Shown here one piece after another: positions 45,796-54,882 of a stretch of 64,000 nucleotides of DNA (positions are counted from its first letter, which is position 1; every line of letters begins with the position of its first letter). The stretch is taken from the NCBI GenBank assembly GCA_051024685.1, contig JAZHPA010000010.1:8881-72880 (forward strand), read 5' to 3'. The stretch comes from UBA12545 sp051024685 (GTDB lineage: Bacteria > Bacillota > DSM-521 > Neomoorellales > Neomoorellaceae). The position numbers and the translations under genes were made by a program. The notes beneath the pieces were generated by a model. That model was given only the letters and a program-made list of their open reading frames with translations, ran no database searches and was not told where the DNA came from.

Positions 45796-48003
45796 TCACC
45801 TCCCTATTTTGGTTACCTCGCGGCTACTTCCTTGAGTATGCCACACAGGACGGAGGTTGCGATTCTCCGGCCTGACTTGTTCCGGGAATTTTTCTTCCAG
45901 CACCTCCCGCATGGCTTGTTCCAAATGCCTGAAGCTGATACACCATCTCACTTTATCTTCTGCTGCTATTTTACCGCTCTCCACTACTTCGCTTAAAGCT
46001 AAAAGCGCAGCCCGTTTGCAGACAGCTTCCAGCTCAGAGCCCACCAGGCCTTCGGTCATGTTGGCCAGGGCTTCCAAGTTTACATCCTCGCTTAAAGGCC
46101 GCCGCCGCAAATGAACCTGGAGAATAGCCAACCGCTCTTGGGGACCGGGTGGCGGAAAATCTAAGATAATATCAAAGCGCCCTGGTCGTAAAACGGCAGG
46201 ATCTACTAGATCAATACGGTTAGTGGCTGCCAGCACTATTACTTCCCTGAGCTCTTCTAAACCATCCAGTTCCAATAAGAACTGGCTCACCAGGCGACTT
46301 CCTATATTACCGCCTTCGCCGCTCTTGCGGGTAGGAACCAGAGCATCGATCTCATCAAAGAACAGGATGCAGGGGGAAGCCTGGCGAGCTTTACGAAAGA
46401 TCTCATGCAAAGTTTTTTCTGCTTCCCCCCACCAGTGGGAAAAGAGGAGGGAACTATTTACCGAAATGAAATTCACCTGGCTTTCGCGGGCCAGGGCCTT
46501 AACTACGAGAGTTTTGCCTGTACCCGGAGGGCCAGAAAGGAGAATACCTTTCGGAGCCTGCAGATTAAAATGCTGAAAGAGATCGGGATAGCGCAGGGGC
46601 CATTCCACCAGGGATCGCAGGCGAGCTTTTATAGAATCGAGGCCTCCTACATCTTCCCATGTAGCTGCCGGAATTTCCATGGCAAATTCCCTGGTAGCCG
46701 AGGGCTCAACTTCTGTCAGGGCATCCAGAAAATCGCGCATGGTTACCTGCAGTTGCAGGTTAACTAGGGCCTCGCCCCCCAGGGGGATTTCTTTCAGTCC
46801 ACGCCGTAGAGCGTACATTCCGGCTTCCCGGCAAAGGGCCGCCAGATCCGCTCCCACAAAGCCATGGGTCATGGCTGCCAGGCGAGAGAGGGAGACATCG
46901 GGGGCCAGGGACATGCCCCGAGTATGTATCCTTAAAATTTCTTCCCGCCCCCGCTGGTCAGGAACATTAATGGCAATCTCCCGGTCAAAGCGACCCGGCC
47001 TCCGCAGGGCGGGATCCACCATATCGGGAATATTGGTGGCTCCGATCACAATAACGTGTCCCCGCGACTCCAGGCCGTCCATGAGGGCGAGTAACTGGGC
47101 CACTACCCGTTTCTCCACGTCTCCGTGGACTTCGGCCCGGCGCGGCGCAATGGCATCTATTTCATCCAGGAAGATGATGCTGGGGGCTTTTTTGCGCGCC
47201 TCGTCAAAAACCAGGCGCAGCCTGGCCTCGCTCTCGCCGTAGTATTTGTGCATAATTTCCGGGCCATTGACGTGGATAAAGTGAGCCTCCGTCTCGCTCG
47301 CTACCGCCCGGGCAATCAAAGTTTTTCCGGTACCCGGGGGACCGTACAGGAGTATCCCTTTGGGCGCCTCCACTCCTAGACTTCTAAAAAGCTGCGGATA
47401 CTTCAGGGGGAGCTCGATTATTTCCCGCACCCGCTGGACTTCTTTAGCCAGGCCGCCGATATCCTCGTAGGTCACCCGCTGTCCTTTGCTTTCGCCAGCT
47501 TCTCCCCCTTTAAAGCGCAGGGCTGTATCCTTGTTGATGACCACAGCGCCCCGGGGCGTAACCCCTTCTACCGTAAAGGCTTCTTCCCTGCCGCTGAATA
47601 GAGTAATGCTAACTTGATCCCCGGGTACCACCGCCAGACCCAAAAGGCGCATCTTTATATGGGTTATCTCATGTTCCCCTTCTAAAGTCCAGCCTGGAAG
47701 TACAGGAGCCAAAACTACTACCTTCGCCCTTTGCCATTCCACCGGTTCCAGGGTTATCTCTTCCCCTATACTTACCTGGGCATTGTGGCGGAGGGTTCCG
47801 TCCATCTGGATGGCTCCCGGGGAACACCGGTCGGGGAAGGCGGGCATCACCCGGGCTACAGTGGTCCGCTTGCCGGTAATGGCTACCACATCTCCTATAT
47901 GGACCCCTATTTTTTCCATTACCTCGGCTAATACACGGACAATCCCCTTGCGGGCGTCTTCCACCATGCCCTCTATTACTTTAAGCTGCACTTTCCCTTG
48001 CAT
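45796..48003 (-). CDS. Cdc48/VAT-like tandem AAA+ ATPase
   Basis: From ATG 48003 (GGGGG upstream) the protein has 735 residues. It has an N-terminal double-psi barrel and Cdc48 domain 2 (residues 1-180), then two AAA+ domains. Walker A is GPPGTGKT at about 228 and again at about 500, with Walker B motifs FLDEIDAIAPRR and FFDEIDALVPTR. This is the archaeal/eukaryotic unfoldase architecture, uncommon in bacteria, and suggests ancient transfer. It lies directly upstream of the oxidoreductase operon and may help fold or remodel it. The longer open frame adds 27 unconserved residues. Confidence 0.88.
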   Translation of the reverse strand: MQGKVQLKVIEGMVEDARKGIVRVLAEVMEKIGVHIGDVVAITGKRTTVARVMPAFPDRCSPGAIQMDGTLRHNAQVSIGEEITLEPVEWQRAKVVVLAPVLPGWTLEGEHEITHIKMRLLGLAVVPGDQVSITLFSGREEAFTVEGVTPRGAVVINKDTALRFKGGEAGESKGQRVTYEDIGGLAKEVQRVREIIELPLKYPQLFRSLGVEAPKGILLYGPPGTGKTLIARAVASETEAHFIHVNGPEIMHKYYGESEARLRLVFDEARKKAPSIIFLDEIDAIAPRRAEVHGDVEKRVVAQLLALMDGLESRGHVIVIGATNIPDMVDPALRRPGRFDREIAINVPDQRGREEILRIHTRGMSLAPDVSLSRLAAMTHGFVGADLAALCREAGMYALRRGLKEIPLGGEALVNLQLQVTMRDFLDALTEVEPSATREFAMEIPAATWEDVGGLDSIKARLRSLVEWPLRYPDLFQHFNLQAPKGILLSGPPGTGKTLVVKALARESQVNFISVNSSLLFSHWWGEAEKTLHEIFRKARQASPCILFFDEIDALVPTRKSGEGGNIGSRLVSQFLLELDGLEELREVIVLAATNRIDLVDPAVLRPGRFDIILDFPPPGPQERLAILQVHLRRRPLSEDVNLEALANMTEGLVGSELEAVCKRAALLALSEVVESGKIAAEDKVRWCISFRHLEQAMREVLEEKFPEQVRPENRNLRPVWHTQGSSREVTKIGR

Positions 48004-48066
48004 AGGTGTCCCCCTGAAGTACCGTAGCCCCCAACCGACGACCAGGGTCGTTGAGGTCGTATCAAT

Positions 48067-48081
48067 GGTATACGGTATACC
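48067..48081. promoter_or_regulatory. Predicted GntR operator upstream of cdc48/oxidoreductase operon
   Basis: GGTATAC-G-GTATACC is a 15-base palindrome with a one-base centre, 64 bases before the Cdc48 start. It has the same architecture as the site in front of the GntR gene at 49108-49122. A related palindrome TTGGTATACCAA lies at 48313-48324 further upstream in the same intergenic region. Confidence 0.6.
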
Positions 48082-48312
48082 CAAACACGTTCTATCAAGT
48101 CCCCTTTCTGGGGAGGCAGTCCTCGGGACTCGATCTCAGACTTAGAGAGAAATATCAACTAACCGCTCCTGCTCGAAGGAGACAAGCCAACAGGGAGATG
48201 GGGTTGTTTCCGTAATAACCTGCCCTATCCGGTAGAGCACTGCTACCCAGTAATATAGGGCCATTTCGTACTAACCGGCCATGCCCAAGGACCGCACAGC
48301 TTCCGCTATTGT

Positions 48313-48324
48313 TTGGTATACCAA
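48313..48324. promoter_or_regulatory. Second GGTATACC palindrome upstream of the cdc48 operon
   Basis: TTGGTATACCAA is a perfect 12-base palindrome in the 390-base gap between the GntR gene stop and the Cdc48 start. It shares the GGTATACC core with the other sites. The rest of this gap (48082-48312 and 48325-48393) shows no gene. Confidence 0.5.
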
Positions 48325-48393
48325 CCTTGCATTTATATATTCGCTGCCCATGGAGAGAATCCTGCTCCCCATTAAAAATTTTTTGGGGAAAAT

Positions 48394-49086
48394 TTACATA
48401 GTTTCCTTTTCCTCCTCCAAGGCCAGTTGGGCAAAATAAGCCTCCCGGGAATTGTCGATATGTTGCCGGGCCAGCTTTTCTGCTCGGTCGGCATCCCGCG
48501 CCTTAAGGGCCTCCAGGATCTCCCGGTGCTCCCTGGTGGCTGTGTTGATCCGACCGGGAACAGCATAGCCCACTTTAGTAAACCCGACAATATACTCCGC
48601 CAGGTTCGTAATCATCTGTTCCAGGCGGGGGCTCTCTGCTGCCTGGTAAATCAGGCCGTTATACTCCACGTGCAACTTCTGGAGTACCTCCATATCCCTG
48701 CGGGCCCACGCTTCCTCCATGGCCTTTACTAACTCTTCCAGGCGTTCCAACTGCTTGGGCGTGATGTTCTCCGCCGCCAGCCGCGCGGCCAAGCCCTCCA
48801 GAACCGCCCGGATGTTGTAAATTTCCCACGCCTCCCGTTTAGAAATGCGGGCCACTACTACCCCCCGCCTTGGGACGTGTTCCACCAGCCCTTCCAGTTC
48901 CAGCTTGCGGATGGCCTCCCGCACCGGAGTCCGGCTGACGCCCAACTGCCGTGCCAGGTGGCGCTCCACCATTCGTTCGCCCGGCTTCAATTTACCGGTT
49001 AGAATCGCCTCCCGCAATATATGGTATACCTCTCTACGAACAGGCTGGTAGGAACTCAGGTCCAGCGGTTTCAAGACGCTTTCCAC
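48394..49086 (-). CDS. GntR-family (FCD/FadR subfamily) transcriptional regulator
   Basis: The 230-residue protein has an N-terminal winged helix containing HLARQLGVSRTPVREAIRKLE. An all-helical FCD ligand domain follows (about 85-220), with metal-site His/Asp residues in HVEYNGLIYQAAE and TATREHREILEAL. FCD regulators sense organic acids. GTG start, with GGAGGG just before. The matching palindromes in front of this gene and of the downstream operon indicate autoregulation and control of oxalate oxidoreductase, with oxalate or a related acid as probable ligand. Confidence 0.87.
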   Translation of the reverse strand: MESVLKPLDLSSYQPVRREVYHILREAILTGKLKPGERMVERHLARQLGVSRTPVREAIRKLELEGLVEHVPRRGVVVARISKREAWEIYNIRAVLEGLAARLAAENITPKQLERLEELVKAMEEAWARRDMEVLQKLHVEYNGLIYQAAESPRLEQMITNLAEYIVGFTKVGYAVPGRINTATREHREILEALKARDADRAEKLARQHIDNSREAYFAQLALEEEKETM

Positions 49087-49107
49087 TTTATCCCTCCTTA
49101 CTCCGGC

Positions 49108-49122
49108 GGTATTCCGAATACC
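49108..49122. promoter_or_regulatory. Predicted GntR autoregulatory operator
   Basis: GGTATTC-C-GAATACC is a perfect palindrome with a single central base, ending 22 bases before the GntR start codon. It sits between the regulator and selD. Half-site and spacing match the site at 48067-48081. Confidence 0.6.
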
Positions 49123-49226
49123 ACAATAAATTTAGAAGAGCGGCCTCCTTGGAAGCAAGTATAATCTGGCCGTGAAAAGGCATAATCCGTTTAATCTCCC
49201 GGCTTCCAGTCCCCAAAGGCGGCCGC

Positions 49227-50276
49227 TCAGCGGACGTGGATGAAGCCCCGACCCGGGATTGCTTCGCCGACAATGCGGGCCACTTTTACTCCCCGCTGGT
49301 GGAGCTCGGAAAGCAAAAGGGAGGCTTTCTCTGGGGCCACGGCAATCAGCAGGCCCCCCGACGTTTGGGGATCGTAAAGGACGTCCTGCAAGGCCTCCTT
49401 AATCTGGCTCTCAAAATGCACCTTCCCTTGCATATGACGCCGGTTGTTGTAAGCCCCGCCGGGTACCAACCCCATAGCGGCAAAATCCGTGGCTCCGGGC
49501 AGCAGGGGTATTTCTCGGCTTTCTAGAACAATGTCCACTCCACTACCCTGTGCCAGCTCCAAGCAATGACCCAACAGGCCGAAGCCCGTAATGTCTGTAC
49601 AAGCGTGGACGCCTACCTCGGTCATAGCCACGGCAGCATCCCGGTTAAGCATGGCCATCCAGCGCCCCATCTCCTCCTCCATCTCTGGCTCTGCCATATC
49701 CGCCTTGAGGGCAGTGGCCAGGATACCGGTACCCAGAGGCTTGGTGAGAATAAGCTTGTCACCCGGCCGGGCGCCCGAGTTGGTAACAATCTTATCCGGA
49801 TGGGCTATTCCTGTAACGGCTAAACCGTATTTTGGTTCTTCATCTTCTATACTGTGCCCTCCTACCAACACAGCTTCTGCTTCCATAATTTTTTCGGCCC
49901 CGCCCCGCAGGATCTCCCCCAGAACACCCAGGTCAACTTTCCGGGTAGGGAAACAAACCACGTTCATGGCTGTCAGGGGCCTGCCGCCCATGGCGTAAAT
50001 ATCGCTCAGAGCGTTGGCTGCGGCAATCTGGCCGAACAGATAAGGATCGTCGACAATGGGCGTAAAGAAATCCAGAGTTTGAATCAGGGCTACGTCCTCG
50101 CTGAGGCGGTAGACTCCTGCGTCATCAATAGTTTCTATCCCCACCAGCAGGTTAGGGCTTTGCAAGGCTTGCACCGGCAGTACTTGCAACAGTTGGCCAA
50201 GGGTCCCCGGACCCACTTTAGCCGCTCACCCGGCACTGCAGGACATCTGCGTTAAGCGAATTCTCTCTTGGCCCAC
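49227..50276 (-). CDS. selD: Selenophosphate synthetase SelD, itself a selenoprotein
   Basis: SelD makes selenophosphate from selenide and ATP for selenocysteine synthesis. An apparent frame starts at GTG 50216 (GPGTLGQLL), missing the catalytic residue. Reading upstream in frame gives RLTQMSCSAG-UGA-AAKVGPGTL; the UGA is at 50226-50228, exactly at the catalytic Cys/Sec of the family. The frame stays open to GTG 50276, preceded by GGGAGGGAG 6-8 bases upstream. The product is about 349 residues with Sec at residue 17. Further motifs: IDDAGVYRL, GGHSIEDEEPKYGLAVTG and DPQTSGGLL. Confidence 0.92.
50201..50228 (-). promoter_or_regulatory. Selenocysteine codon and candidate bacterial SECIS hairpin in selD
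   Basis: On the minus strand UGA (50228-50226) is followed 11 bases later by GGGUC-CGGG-GACCC (50214-50201), a 5-bp stem with a four-base loop. The apical loop starts 17 bases after the UGA, the spacing expected of bacterial SECIS elements. Flanking bases extend the stem weakly. Confidence 0.65.
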
Positions 50277-50363
50277 CTGTATCTCCCTCCCTTACCTTCC
50301 AGGATGGTCATCAAACACCCCGGTAAACCCTACTTCCATTTTACCACAAGAAGGTTAAGTTAA

Positions 50364-51251
50364 TTATAACGGGTAGTTATGTGACCTTTTTTGGCTCAGA
50401 GCGCGTACCAAATCTCGCAATAATTCCCGCTCCTGCGGAAGGCAAGTATCCAGGAAAGAAACGATCTCCTCCTTTTCATCGCTGTAATCCTCGGTAGCCG
50501 GGCGGCGGTATTGGTTAATAACCCTGATAAACTGAACCAATCCTTGGATTTCTTCATCGCCCCAAGAATTCAAAAGGTTCACCAGTTCTTGAAGGGCGCT
50601 GCGGTGTAAGCCGGAAGGTAAGGGCACTTCGTCTTCCATCAAAAAGTAACAGCTGGAAACCCCCAAAGCTTCAGCCAGGCGGTGTAAAGTACTCAGGGAA
50701 GGCTGGATGCGGTCGGTTTCAATTTGGCCGATGAGGCTGTGGGAAATCCCCACCTGATCGGCCAGTTCTTTCTGGGTGAGTCCCATCTTCTCCCGCAACC
50801 GCCTTAATTTGCTACCCAGGCTTTCTCCCCGTTCGGCTTGCAAAAGCGAACTGGTACTAACCTCCAAGGCCGCAGCCAATTTTTCTAGGGTCTTTAAGGA
50901 AGCCGTGGACCGGCCCCTTTCTATTTCGCTAATGTGGGCCAGGGAGACTCCCGATCTGCGACTCAATTCGTTTAAGGTAAACCCTTTTTGTTCCCGCAGC
51001 CTCCGGAGTTTAGCACCCAGCCGGTTGTCCTCCTCGTTGGTTGGGCGGCCGTTTTCCTGCTGGAAATAACTAATATCCACCCCCAGGATATTGGCTACTT
51101 CAGCCAGGGTGGCCGCCGAAAGGCGCCGAGTGCCCTCCTCCACCTCTCTCATGCAGTCGGGTGCGATGTCCAGCATATCAGCAAGAGTTTCCAACGATAT
51201 CCCACGTTCTTCCCTAAGCTGTCTGAGCTTGGGGCCTATGGATATGGACAT
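50364..51251 (-). CDS. Transcriptional regulator with three tandem XRE-type helix-turn-helix domains
   Basis: Three complete Cro/C1-type HTH domains lie in the first 205 residues. They start KLRQLREERGISLETLADML, KLRRLREQKGFTLNELSRRS and KLRRLREKMGLTQKELADQV. A helical C-terminal part of about 90 residues with no recognised domain follows. One polypeptide carrying three such domains is unusual and implies reading of a long or repeated operator. It lies 26 bases after the dsrN stop on the same strand, as the last gene of the sulfite reductase operon and just before selD. Confidence 0.85.
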   Translation of the reverse strand: MSISIGPKLRQLREERGISLETLADMLDIAPDCMREVEEGTRRLSAATLAEVANILGVDISYFQQENGRPTNEEDNRLGAKLRRLREQKGFTLNELSRRSGVSLAHISEIERGRSTASLKTLEKLAAALEVSTSSLLQAERGESLGSKLRRLREKMGLTQKELADQVGISHSLIGQIETDRIQPSLSTLHRLAEALGVSSCYFLMEDEVPLPSGLHRSALQELVNLLNSWGDEEIQGLVQFIRVINQYRRPATEDYSDEKEEIVSFLDTCLPQERELLRDLVRALSQKRSHNYPL

Positions 51252-51277
51252 GACTTGTCACCTACTTCCTTCCCTTG

Positions 51278-52681
51278 CTAACTTCCGAGGCTTAAAGCCT
51301 CTTTTACCCCACCGGTCACTATCGCCACAAAATTGGGAGCCCAGTCGGGGTGCGCAGGCGCATAGAGGTGGTTGTAGCTGGCCAGGATTTGTCGGTAAAT
51401 AATGCCGTCAAATCCGTCCTCAACCCCCCTACCCCGCAACACACGGTAGGCAAAACCGACCTTTTCCCTCTCCAGATTTACAACTCGCGAATGATGGAAT
51501 TCGTGGCCCTTAACGTGTGCCCCGGGGACAAAAAAGGGGTTGCCTGCGCGGGCTTCCAGCACGGTATATCCATGACCCTGGGGTTTCTTTTCCATCTGAA
51601 CATCCAGGGGTAGCGCACCGACCATTTCGTATCCTTTACCTTCCCAGTACAGGCGGCGGGCCAGGTACATTAGCCCCCCGCATTCGGCATAAATGGGCAG
51701 GCCGTTTTCCGCCGCACGGCGGATGGACCTCCGTAAAGCAACGTTGGCCTCCAGGTCGGCGGCAAAGACTTCGGGGAACCCGCCCCCAATGTACAGTCCG
51801 TCGACGGCCGGCAAACAACTGTCTTCCAGGCTATCAACGGGGACCAGTTGGGCACCGGCCCGGATTAAAGCCTCCAGATTTTCTGGATAATAAAAATGAA
51901 AAACCCGGTCCCGGATTACTCCCAAGCGGACGCTGGTCTGAGGGGATGATTTGTCGGGAACACATTCACAAGCCAGGGGACGTGTTGCCCTGGCTATATC
52001 CCAAATTCGCCCGACGTCCACGGTTCTCTCCACCGCCGCCCCGGTGGCCTCCAGGGCGCGGTGCAGGTCTTCCCTTTCCGCCGCGGGTATCAAGCCTAGG
52101 TGGCGGTCGGGAATAAGGTAGGTGTCATCTTTAGGTAAAGCTCCCACCACCGGTAGGCCCGTATATTCTTCTACAGCCCGGCGCAGCATATCTTCATGGC
52201 GGGGTCGTGACACCCGGTTCAGGATAACACCGGACAGCTTTACCCGGGAGTCAAAATGCTGGAAACCCCGTACTAACGCTGCAACGCTGCGCGTCATGCG
52301 GGTAGTATCAACCACCAGCAGCACAGGTGCTTCCAGGGCCAGGGCAATTTCTGCCGTGCTGCCGCTACCCTTCAGATCCAGGCCGTCAAAGAGGCCCATT
52401 GCTCCCTCAATTATACCTGCGTCTGCTCCCTGGCAGCCGGATACAAACAGGCGCCTGAGCTCCGCCGGGCCCACAAAATACAGGTCCAGGTTACGGCATG
52501 GTCGACCTGCTGCCAGGGAGAGCCAGCTGGGGTCGATAAAATCGGGGCCCTTTTTAAAGGGTTGCACTTTAAGCCCTCGTTTAACCAAGGCTGCGATCAG
52601 ACCCACGGTAACAATTGTCTTGCCGGAACGCCCATGGGGCGCCGCCAAGACAACTCTAGGTATATCTCGGCCTGAAGTCAT
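51278..52681 (-). CDS. dsrN: DsrN: siroheme amidase of the cobyrinate a,c-diamide synthase (CbiA) family
   Basis: This 467-residue glutamine-dependent amidotransferase has an N-terminal dethiobiotin-synthetase-like ATPase domain (GRSGKTIVTVGLIAALVKRG, then FKKGPDFIDPSWLS). The C-terminal class I amidotransferase domain has the nucleophile in YAECGGLMYLA near residue 333. CbiA enzymes work on cobyrinic acid, but in dsr loci the homologue DsrN amidates siroheme to the siroamide used by DsrAB. With no cobalamin genes nearby and dsrAB2 30 bases upstream, DsrN is the better call. Confidence 0.85.
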   Translation of the reverse strand: MTSGRDIPRVVLAAPHGRSGKTIVTVGLIAALVKRGLKVQPFKKGPDFIDPSWLSLAAGRPCRNLDLYFVGPAELRRLFVSGCQGADAGIIEGAMGLFDGLDLKGSGSTAEIALALEAPVLLVVDTTRMTRSVAALVRGFQHFDSRVKLSGVILNRVSRPRHEDMLRRAVEEYTGLPVVGALPKDDTYLIPDRHLGLIPAAEREDLHRALEATGAAVERTVDVGRIWDIARATRPLACECVPDKSSPQTSVRLGVIRDRVFHFYYPENLEALIRAGAQLVPVDSLEDSCLPAVDGLYIGGGFPEVFAADLEANVALRRSIRRAAENGLPIYAECGGLMYLARRLYWEGKGYEMVGALPLDVQMEKKPQGHGYTVLEARAGNPFFVPGAHVKGHEFHHSRVVNLEREKVGFAYRVLRGRGVEDGFDGIIYRQILASYNHLYAPAHPDWAPNFVAIVTGGVKEALSLGS

Positions 52682-52711
52682 GCTTTCTCCCCTTCTCTGC
52701 GGGCAAGGAGG

Positions 52712-53719
52712 TCACCTTGAGCTTTCAACCCCCAAAATGTTGAGGAAATGGTCCCAGCCGACTCGTTGAATAAAGGAGCCCAATCTCTCGCCAGGCCTAC
52801 CTTCCTTTATCCAAGGATCTAAAATAAGAGCGATTTGGCTACAAATCTCCTCGTATTCCAGGGGTTTGGCAGGTACAAAGGGAAAAATGACTTGTCCCAG
52901 GGAAGGCCGGGGACCTCCCCGACCTCCTACCAGTATAGCTGCTCCCCGCTTATTGCCTATCTTAATCCCGCCGGGCGCTATTTGTACACACGAAGTGCAC
53001 CGCACGCAGTGCTCCGCATTAATCGCCACGGACGTCCCCTCGGGTGTCTGTTTGGGCCGAATGGCCCCGGTAGGGCACCAGGATATGAGAAGGCCTATAT
53101 CCTCATTGGCGGCAATCAACTCCCTATCGTTTACCTCCGGCAGGTCCCGGTAGACCCCAATTAGGCCAATGTCGGCCTCCACACTCCCGCCGCAGCTGTT
53201 CGGGCAACCGCTGATCGATATCTTCAACCGCGACGGTAAGTGGGAGATTGTAAAATACCGGTAAAGATAATCGCCTAGGACTTTAGCTATGCTGGGAGCG
53301 TCCAGGGCCGCATTTTGGCAGTGGACAAAGGAAGTACAGCATTTGATCTGGTGTAAAGTCCGCCCGGTCCCTCCTACCAAGAAGCCGGCCGCCGCCAGCT
53401 CCTTCAGCAGAGCATCCAACCTCGAAGGATCTACCCCAACCAACTCAAACCCCTGCCGAAAGGTACGTCGCCCGGCCAAGGCGTATTTTCTAATAAAGTC
53501 AGCCAATTTACGCAGGGAGGCGGCGGCAAGGAGACCATTAGGGGGTAGAAGTATCCTTACGCTCCACAACTCGGTACCGTCCCGGGCTATATGTTTGATT
53601 ATACCCGGCCTCACTTCTTCATGCCAGACCCAGCTCCCCGCCTTTTCCTGCAGGTACGGCGGCAATTCACGGCGGAAATCGGGCATAATCCCGGCAGGTA
53701 ATTCGCCCGCTTCAGTCAC
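52712..53719 (-). CDS. Second, divergent dissimilatory sulfite reductase beta-like subunit (DsrB2)
   Basis: This DsrB-related protein has a siroheme-4Fe4S site formed by CTSFVHC (Cx5C) and CPNSC (Cx3C), and a ferredoxin insert CVRCTSC. In the canonical DsrB of this window (57721-58779) the first Cys is replaced by Thr (TQGWVHC), so the two copies differ at a cofactor ligand. The start is uncertain: GTG 53719 has GGAGGGG 5 bases upstream, while TTG 53770 gives 352 residues without a clear ribosome site. It forms a pair with the preceding DsrA2 gene. Confidence 0.82.
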   Translation of the reverse strand: MTEAGELPAGIMPDFRRELPPYLQEKAGSWVWHEEVRPGIIKHIARDGTELWSVRILLPPNGLLAAASLRKLADFIRKYALAGRRTFRQGFELVGVDPSRLDALLKELAAAGFLVGGTGRTLHQIKCCTSFVHCQNAALDAPSIAKVLGDYLYRYFTISHLPSRLKISISGCPNSCGGSVEADIGLIGVYRDLPEVNDRELIAANEDIGLLISWCPTGAIRPKQTPEGTSVAINAEHCVRCTSCVQIAPGGIKIGNKRGAAILVGGRGGPRPSLGQVIFPFVPAKPLEYEEICSQIALILDPWIKEGRPGERLGSFIQRVGWDHFLNILGVESSR

Positions 53720-53780
53720 CGGCTCCCCTCCTTGGTCCGAGGCAAAAAACATTACGCTGGGATTTTTCAATAATTTGCGC

Positions 53781-54881
53781 CTATGCCTCGAGACCCAGCT
53801 CCTTCCGAATGCGCCCGGGTCCCCACCGGCTTACGAAATCACCTATTCTTTCTTTAGTGTTGCCGTATTCTGTCCATAGCTCTAAGAAGGCGCCGAAAAG
53901 ATCGCCCAGGACGGGGTAATCTTCCGGCCCCCGCACAGGAATGAAGGGTACGAGGACATGGCCGATCATGGGACCCCGGGCTCCTCTATGCCCGTATTTG
54001 CCCCCCACTACCCAGGCCACCCCCCGCTCCCGGCCGGGTTCGATAGCCGGACAGTGGTTAATACATGTCATACAACGACTACATTTCTCACCGTCTATTT
54101 CCACCTGCAGGCCACAGGAATCCTGCTTAACCTTTAAAGCTGCCCCCGGGCAAGCCTCCAGCAGCTCCTGCCAACGGCCGCCTTCTTCCACCCACTTGCT
54201 AAACCGCTGGCCGTCCACCATCGGGAGATCCCGGTAGACACCGATAAAAGAATTATCCCGCTGCATCATGGCCCGAATGCAGTCGTTAGGACAGCCTGCC
54301 ACACCGCTCTTACATTTATGGGGAAAGCTCGGGTACTGCTGGTCTTCCATAAAGCGCTCCCCCAGATAAGTAGCAATGTCCGGTGCATCTACCAGAGCTA
54401 CCTCACACCGCGCCGGACCGCAGCAGGCTGTGACGCACCGCAAATCATTCCCTGTGGACCCCACGTCCAGGCCGAAGGTGTTTAGCTCGCGCACTAGGGG
54501 CACCATATTTTCCCGGCGGGTATAAATCTCCAAGGTCCCGCCCGTGGTGAAATGCACCAGACCCTGGCCGTATCGCTCGGCCAGATCCGCCAGAACCTCC
54601 AGGGTCCCGGCGCTCATCCAGCCCCCGGCCGGGCCTAGAATCCGCAGGAAAGGCGATTCCTCCAGTAAATGGGGATAACGGCTGGCACGGGTCGAAGCTC
54701 CGGCGGGTATTTCGGGAATGGAGATGTAACCCCCGCCTCCAAAGGCCGAGGAGCCCTCTTTAAGTCCTGCTTCATACATCGCCAAAGGGTAACTGGTGGC
54801 GGCCAGCTCTTTGACGTGGCTGGGATACTTCCCCTCCAAGAGCTGCCTGCAAAGAGGCATTCCGTCCCCCGGCTTGGCCAT
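53781..54881 (-). CDS. Second, divergent dissimilatory sulfite reductase alpha-like subunit (DsrA2)
   Basis: The 366-residue DsrA relative has both siroheme-cluster motifs, ACCGPARC (Cx5C) and AGCPNDC (Cx3C), and a ferredoxin-like insert CSRCMTCINHCP. It differs from the canonical DsrA in the window throughout, for example in an N-terminal AFGGGGYISIPEIP segment. Its ATG is one base after the stop of the DsrC-like gene, with AAGGAG inside the last codons of that gene, so DsrC2, DsrA2 and DsrB2 are made together. Reaction unknown: sulfite or another oxyanion, or a regulatory paralogue. Confidence 0.84.
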   Translation of the reverse strand: MAKPGDGMPLCRQLLEGKYPSHVKELAATSYPLAMYEAGLKEGSSAFGGGGYISIPEIPAGASTRASRYPHLLEESPFLRILGPAGGWMSAGTLEVLADLAERYGQGLVHFTTGGTLEIYTRRENMVPLVRELNTFGLDVGSTGNDLRCVTACCGPARCEVALVDAPDIATYLGERFMEDQQYPSFPHKCKSGVAGCPNDCIRAMMQRDNSFIGVYRDLPMVDGQRFSKWVEEGGRWQELLEACPGAALKVKQDSCGLQVEIDGEKCSRCMTCINHCPAIEPGRERGVAWVVGGKYGHRGARGPMIGHVLVPFIPVRGPEDYPVLGDLFGAFLELWTEYGNTKERIGDFVSRWGPGRIRKELGLEA

Positions 54882-54882
54882 G

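Noticed and set aside
51278..52681. Cobyrinic acid a,c-diamide synthase of cobalamin synthesis.
   Set aside because: No other cobalamin gene is near and the gene is 30 bases from dsrB2; DsrN explains both sequence and position. The catalytic fold alone cannot separate the two.
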